Shown here in pieces: positions 23,577 to 27,428 of a stretch of 27,428 nucleotides of DNA. The stretch comes from Boseongicola sp. SB0662_bin_57 (GTDB lineage: Bacteria > Pseudomonadota > Alphaproteobacteria > Rhodobacterales > Rhodobacteraceae). Each line of letters starts with the position of its first letter. The first letter of the stretch is position 1. Where the stretch lies: assembly GCA_009839535.1 (NCBI GenBank), contig VXPN01000151.1, forward strand, positions 1-27,428, read 5' to 3'. Below the pieces are notes generated by a model, which did not search any database, had not been told where the DNA came from, and worked only from the letters and a program-made list of their open reading frames with translations. The position numbers and the translations under genes are program-made.

Positions 23577-23779
23577 TTGTGCAACAGCACAAATGCCATG
23601 TCGTGCAAGCCCTTGGGCTTGCGGCGTGAAATCGCGGCAGCGGTCTTCGCAAGCAGGAATCCGGCAAGGTCCGAGACGTTCGCCTCTGCCGCGCAGGTGA
23701 CATCGCCGTCTCGCACGTTCAATTCCCGAACTTCGAAGTCGTGCGCCGCGAACCCGGTGCCGCGAAGGTGCACGGCGCC
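23577..23779 (-). pseudogene. Diverged partial copy of the second AbiEii-like toxin gene
   Basis: The minus-strand frame reads HLRGTGFAAHDFEVRELNV, then FLLAKTAAAISRRKPKGLHD, then MAFVLLHN. This equals residues 132-199 of the toxin gene at 18608-19450 with scattered changes. The aligned DNA blocks (18855-19057 and 23577-23779) are both exactly 203 bp, so there are no net insertions or deletions. The flanks on both sides do not match. The conserved D-W-Y-D is changed to G-L-H-D, which would damage the core. It is a fragment, either a partial duplication or the remains of a related toxin gene. Confidence 0.75.
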
Positions 23780-23967
23780 CTTTCCAGGGTTGGCCCCGAT
23801 TGCGCGTTCACGTCGGCCGCAGTTGCAGGATCCTGCGAGCACCATTCGATCTGCTTGATCTCTCCGGCTTCAAGCGCGGAGCTTGCCGGCCTCGACTGAT
23901 TGCCCGCCGGTTTTCGCGATTTCGACTGCGACGTCTTGGCGATCGGGCGGGTCTGCCCGGTTCAATG

Positions 23968-24990
23968 TCAAAGCGTGGTGCCTCGTTCAATCATGCGCAC
24001 CGGAAGGACAACCTGGCGTTCTTCCAATTCGGGATCGGCGAACCGGCTTTCCAAGAGCTCCAGTGTTGCGGTAGCGACCTCGTCCACGGGTTGCCTGAAC
24101 GTCGTGAGATTGGCGAATTCCCAGCTTGACTGCGGGATGTCGTCATATCCGATCACGCTGAGCTCTTGAGGGATGTCGGCCCCATGTTTCGTGCGCATCG
24201 CATCCAGAAAGCCGAGCGCGCAAAGATCGGTGGGACAGAAGACCCCCGCGTTGCGCACGGGTCTGCTGGCAAACCTGTCGGCCGCTTGTTGCCCGCTTGC
24301 ATAGCTCGGGTCTGAAACTCGAATGACCGTCAGTTCGCAGCCGTTCGACTTCGCAGCGCGCTTGAACCCTTCCACGCGGGCGGAAACCGAAAAAACGACC
24401 AGGTCCGGCTCCACGGCCACCAGGCGCCGATTGCCCTGGCGCATGAACTTTGCAGCCGCTTCACGTCCTCCGCCAGCGTTGTCTGACGTCACTTGATCGA
24501 CATGCGGGTAGTGATGCCCTCGGTCGATGATCACAAGCGGAACATTCCGTTCAGCGCACTTGAAGCAGATCGACTCCGGCGGCACACCACTCGTCACCAC
24601 AACGCCGGAGACGCTGTAGTTCAGCAGAAGCGATATGGACTGTTCGGTTTCGGCATTGCCATCCACACAAAAGAGCATCGGTCGATAGCCTTCCGCCACG
24701 AGGCGCTTGGCCAGCGCATCGATCTGTGCCGCACGATAGGGGTTGGCCATGTCCGAAACGACCAGGCCGACCAGGTCGCTGCGCTTGAGGTTCAGCGCGC
24801 GTGCCATCTGGTTGACGCGGTAGTCCAGTTCGCTGGCTGCCTTCAACACCTTCTTGCGTGACTCCGGCGAGATGCTGGAACCTGGCGTGAACGCTCGGGA
24901 CACGACCGCACGTGACACTCCCGCGCGACGTGCGACGTCGAACGATGTCGCCACCTGCTTGCGTTGCGGACGCTGCTCCTTAGGCGACAC
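23968..24990 (-). CDS. LacI-family transcriptional regulator
   Basis: A 340-aa LacI/GalR-type regulator. The first 70 residues hold the helix-turn-helix and hinge (SFDVARRAGVSRAVVSRAF, then ISPESRKKVLKAASELDY, then NQMARALNLKRSDLVGLVV). The periplasmic-binding-protein-like sensor domain follows (DMANPYRAAQIDALAKRL, VIGYDDIPQSSWEFANLTTF, RQPVDEVATATLELL). The start is most likely GTG 24990, which overlaps the phosphodiesterase stop; a TTG at 25023 in the same frame is possible. It is the last gene of the ABC-phosphodiesterase operon and probably represses it, sensing a sugar- or glycerol-phosphate-type ligand. Confidence 0.9.
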   Translation of the reverse strand: MSPKEQRPQRKQVATSFDVARRAGVSRAVVSRAFTPGSSISPESRKKVLKAASELDYRVNQMARALNLKRSDLVGLVVSDMANPYRAAQIDALAKRLVAEGYRPMLFCVDGNAETEQSISLLLNYSVSGVVVTSGVPPESICFKCAERNVPLVIIDRGHHYPHVDQVTSDNAGGGREAAAKFMRQGNRRLVAVEPDLVVFSVSARVEGFKRAAKSNGCELTVIRVSDPSYASGQQAADRFASRPVRNAGVFCPTDLCALGFLDAMRTKHGADIPQELSVIGYDDIPQSSWEFANLTTFRQPVDEVATATLELLESRFADPELEERQVVLPVRMIERGTTL

Positions 24991-26500
24991 GAGGAGACAC
25001 CGATTCTCGCAAATTGCCGACAATGTCGGGATACGCTTGCAGGATCTTGAACAGGTCAGGTCGATCGAGGTTCACAAGATCGGGCGAAACGGCCAGCACT
25101 TTCGCCAGGTCGGCGAGGTTGTCGCTAAGGCAGAAGACCATGGACTGGACGCCCAGCTCCTGGCACACGGCGATCTCGGAAGGGCTGTCGTGACCAAGCT
25201 CGAACTGGACGATGTTCGCGGCGTAGTCGGAAATTGCAGCCTCAAGCGACGAATGCTCTCGACGCGGAGCCATCAGTCGCGCCTCCGGCATGTGGCTTCG
25301 AATGTCGCGAAGGACCTCTCTTTCCCAGCACCAAAAGAAGACGGTCTCAATCATGCCGCGCTTCACGACTTCGCCCAGAACGGCTTCAGGATCGGCGTCC
25401 TTGATCTCGACGTAGACGCCTATCCGATCTCGCGACATGTCGAGAATCTCGTTCAGCGTGGGCACCTGCAGTCCCGTGTAGCCCGGCGCCTTCCAGCCAC
25501 CGGCGTCCAGGTTCCTGATTTCGGCCAGTGTACGCGACGAAACCGGGCCGATGCCATTCGTGGTGCGATTCAGGGTTGCGTCGTGAATGACGACAAGCTC
25601 TCCATCCGCTGTCGTGCGAACATCTATCTCGACAAACTGAAAGCGCTGGTCGATGCAGAGCCGTACCGCTTCGCGCGTGTTCTCAGGTGCCAGGAAATTC
25701 GCGCCGCGGTGGCAGACGATCCCTGGTGCCTTGTCGTCCCCGGGTTGATAGGGCTTCAGGGTCTCGGGCCGACCGGAGCAGATCCCCAGGACCGGCAGCC
25801 CTTCCAGACCGTCGAGCACTTCGCGACGATCTTCGTGCCATAGAACGATCGCGGCGCCAACGCGCGCGCATCGCGAGACCAGGTCCTCGGCAATCAACTT
25901 GTGCGGCTCGGAGGAAGCGTCGCGCCAGCACAGGTGCAGGATGTCGGGCTGGGCTTCGGCGCTGTAGGAAAACGGGTCGGCGCCGTTCGGGACGAGAACG
26001 GAAAGCGGGTAGGGGCACCCCTTGCGTCTCAGGGCGGCAATCCACCTGGCATTGAAGGACCCAATCGCTGCGAAGGTGAATTTCCTTGCCGCGAGCACGT
26101 GCCAGGCAGCATCTGCGGATCCTTCGGACTTGGCCTCGACATAGAGTCCTGCGCCTCGTTCGACGGCCAGGTCCACGACGTCCTCCAGCCGGGGAACGAA
26201 TTGTCCGTCCGGCAGCCGGACCGCGCGAATCTCGCTCCAGGTCGCTTCGGAAATGCGCAAGCCGCGCCCGGTCACGCGCGCCAGGTTGTCGTCGTGCGAC
26301 ACAACGGCAACGCCGTCGGCGGACATCCGCAGATCGAGTTCCCACATTTCGGCGAAGAGATCTGATGCCAGGGCGAACGCGGCGAGCGAGTTTTCCGTTC
26401 TATGGCCTGAAGCGCCCCTGTGCGCGATGGTCAACGGGCGTTCTCCGGCGCCGGCCGTCGGCCACCCGAATTTCGCCATCCACTGCCGGTTGAACTGCAT
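24980..26500 (-). CDS. Tandem two-domain glycerophosphodiester phosphodiesterase
   Basis: A 506-aa protein with two GDPD barrels in a row. The first has H27-R28 in IAHRGASGHRTENS, E54/D56 in WELDLRMSADG and H69 in VVSHDDNL. The second has H264-R265 in VCHRGANFLAPENT, E291/D293 in VEIDVRTTADG and H306 in VVIHDATLNRTTNG. Both keep the metal and catalytic residues, so both could be active. GDPDs split glycerophosphodiesters into glycerol-3-phosphate and an alcohol such as choline. There is no signal peptide, so it acts in the cytoplasm on imported substrate. ATG 26500 overlaps the stop of the ABC ATPase gene (TGATG). Most GDPDs have one domain of about 250 aa; this duplication is unusual. Confidence 0.9.
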   Translation of the reverse strand: MQFNRQWMAKFGWPTAGAGERPLTIAHRGASGHRTENSLAAFALASDLFAEMWELDLRMSADGVAVVSHDDNLARVTGRGLRISEATWSEIRAVRLPDGQFVPRLEDVVDLAVERGAGLYVEAKSEGSADAAWHVLAARKFTFAAIGSFNARWIAALRRKGCPYPLSVLVPNGADPFSYSAEAQPDILHLCWRDASSEPHKLIAEDLVSRCARVGAAIVLWHEDRREVLDGLEGLPVLGICSGRPETLKPYQPGDDKAPGIVCHRGANFLAPENTREAVRLCIDQRFQFVEIDVRTTADGELVVIHDATLNRTTNGIGPVSSRTLAEIRNLDAGGWKAPGYTGLQVPTLNEILDMSRDRIGVYVEIKDADPEAVLGEVVKRGMIETVFFWCWEREVLRDIRSHMPEARLMAPRREHSSLEAAISDYAANIVQFELGHDSPSEIAVCQELGVQSMVFCLSDNLADLAKVLAVSPDLVNLDRPDLFKILQAYPDIVGNLRESVSPRVA

Positions 26501-27428
26501 CAAAGGCGAGCACCATCCTCATCGAACATGAGGACATTCTCCACGTCGATACCCCAGGCAACCTTCTCACCTACGGCGGCAGTGTTCGCGGAGCTCTGTA
26601 TTGAACGCAGGATCTGCCCGTCCTCCAAAGCGACGTCGTAAAGCGTTTCGCGACCCTGCGCCTCAACGAAGGTGATCTTGCCTGCAACTGGTTGCGCGCC
26701 GCCCGGACCAAAGAACTCGGGGCGAATGCCCAAGCGTATCCTGCGCTCCCGCGCACCCTCGTTGAACGGCAGTGAAACAGTCATGGCTCCGGAGGCTGTC
26801 GTGAATCGCCCATTGGCCACCACGCCGTCCACAAAGGCAATCGGCGGGTTGCCCAGGAATCCGGCGACGAAGTCGCTTACGGGGTTGGCGTACATCTCCA
26901 TCGGGTCGGCGATCTGCACGATCCTGCCCTCGTTCATGATGGCGATCCTGTCGCACATGCTCATCGCCTCGACCTGATCATGCGTCACCAGAACGGCCGT
27001 AATGCCGGTTTCGCGCTGGATCCGGCGGATCTCGGAACGCATCTCTAGCCGGAGCTTGGCATCGAGATTGGCCAGTGGCTCGTCGAGCAGAAGGACATCC
27101 GGCTTGCGTACAAGCGCGCGGGCAAGAGCGACCCGCTGCTGCTGCCCGCCCGAGAGCTGCGCGGGACGTCTTTCGAGCAGGTCTCCGATATGCACCAGTT
27201 CAGCGATCTCATCGACCTTCCGGGCGATTTCGGCCTTGGAATCCTTCCGGATCATCAGGGGGAAGCCGATGTTTTCGGCCACCGTCAGGTGCGGGTAGAG
27301 GGCGTAGGACTGAAAGACGACGCCGACGTTGCGCTGCTGCGAGGGCACGTTGGAAACGTCCCTGCCGCCGAACAGGATCCGCCCGCCGCTGACGCGGTGA
27401 ATGCCGCAGATCGCGAACAGCGTCGTCG
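26500..27428 (-). CDS. UgpC/MalK-type ABC transporter ATPase, 5' end outside window
   Basis: The gene enters the window at its 5' end. The first visible residues (TTLFAICGIHRVSGGRI) follow directly after the Walker A lysine, which lies outside. Then come the Q-loop VVFQSYALYPHLTVAENIGF, signature LSGGQQQRVALARAL, Walker B VLLLDEPLANLDAKLR and H-loop VLVTHDQVEAMSM. A C-terminal TOBE region (about the last 100 residues, IRLGIRPEFFGP) follows. This is the layout of CUT1-family ATPases for sugars and glycerol-3-phosphate. Because the next gene is a GDPD, a glycerophosphodiester or glycerol-phosphate importer of the Ugp kind is likely. The membrane and binding subunits should lie upstream, outside the window. 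Confidence 0.93.
   Translation of the reverse strand, partial: TTLFAICGIHRVSGGRILFGGRDVSNVPSQQRNVGVVFQSYALYPHLTVAENIGFPLMIRKDSKAEIARKVDEIAELVHIGDLLERRPAQLSGGQQQRVALARALVRKPDVLLLDEPLANLDAKLRLEMRSEIRRIQRETGITAVLVTHDQVEAMSMCDRIAIMNEGRIVQIADPMEMYANPVSDFVAGFLGNPPIAFVDGVVANGRFTTASGAMTVSLPFNEGARERRIRLGIRPEFFGPGGAQPVAGKITFVEAQGRETLYDVALEDGQILRSIQSSANTAAVGEKVAWGIDVENVLMFDEDGARL

Noticed and set aside
1..27428. CRISPR array, tRNA or rRNA genes
   Set aside because: No regular repeat-spacer pattern, no cloverleaf-like segment with the usual GTTCGA loop and CCA end, and no rRNA-like conserved stretch was seen by eye.

Overview
This is a GC-rich window with short gene spacing, ATGA-type start/stop overlaps and long spurious open frames opposite real genes. 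The gene families (Bug-type binding protein with a TctA/TctB transporter, choline-sulfatase-like sulfatase, Uma2, AbiE-type pairs, UgpC-like ABC ATPase) point to a proteobacterium, most likely an alphaproteobacterium. That placement is inference from gene content only; there is no rRNA or tRNA gene to anchor it.

Three metabolic blocks are separated by accessory DNA full of defence/toxin-antitoxin genes and dead mobile elements. (1) 1-6880, accessory: a frameshifted DUF4209-like gene running into a transposase-like helix-turn-helix at the window edge; a type IV (AbiEi/AbiEii) toxin-antitoxin pair; a truncated DUF6036-like nucleotidyltransferase remnant followed by a small unknown gene; a long inverted repeat; a Uma2-family nuclease; a resolvase tail; a small unknown gene; a frameshifted DUF3800 gene with a strong leader hairpin; and the tail of a PIN-domain gene. 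(2) 7378-15012, metabolic: a divergent locus. A Bug-type periplasmic binding protein and a choline-sulfatase-like enzyme lie on the minus strand. A ROK regulator, TctB, TctA and a metallophosphoesterase with a long extra C-terminal half lie on the plus strand. The arrangement suggests uptake and hydrolysis of an anionic sulfate or phosphate ester under ROK control.

(3) 15000-20520, accessory: two head-to-head resolvase remnants; a PIN toxin-like gene in operon with an XRE-ImmA/IrrE metallopeptidase; a perfect 14-bp palindrome in their promoter; a divergently placed, broken ubiquitin-like gene ending in Gly-Gly-Gly-Val; a possible recombinase remnant; and a second AbiE-like pair with its own palindrome. 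(4) 20673-22464: an MFS transporter and an unknown downstream frame. (5) 22700-23800: dead resolvase, dead integrase-core transposase, and a 203-bp diverged copy of part of the second AbiE-like toxin gene. (6) 23968-27428, metabolic: an ABC ATPase of the UgpC/MalK type (running off the window), a protein with two tandem glycerophosphodiesterase domains and a LacI-type regulator, arranged as one minus-strand operon.

The two intact metabolic operons both deal with ester-linked sulfate or phosphate compounds. The accessory regions show repeated insertion and decay: four separate serine-recombinase fragments, one transposase remnant, two frameshifted domain-of-unknown-function genes, and several toxin-like fragments. 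Some single-base frameshifts could be assembly errors.
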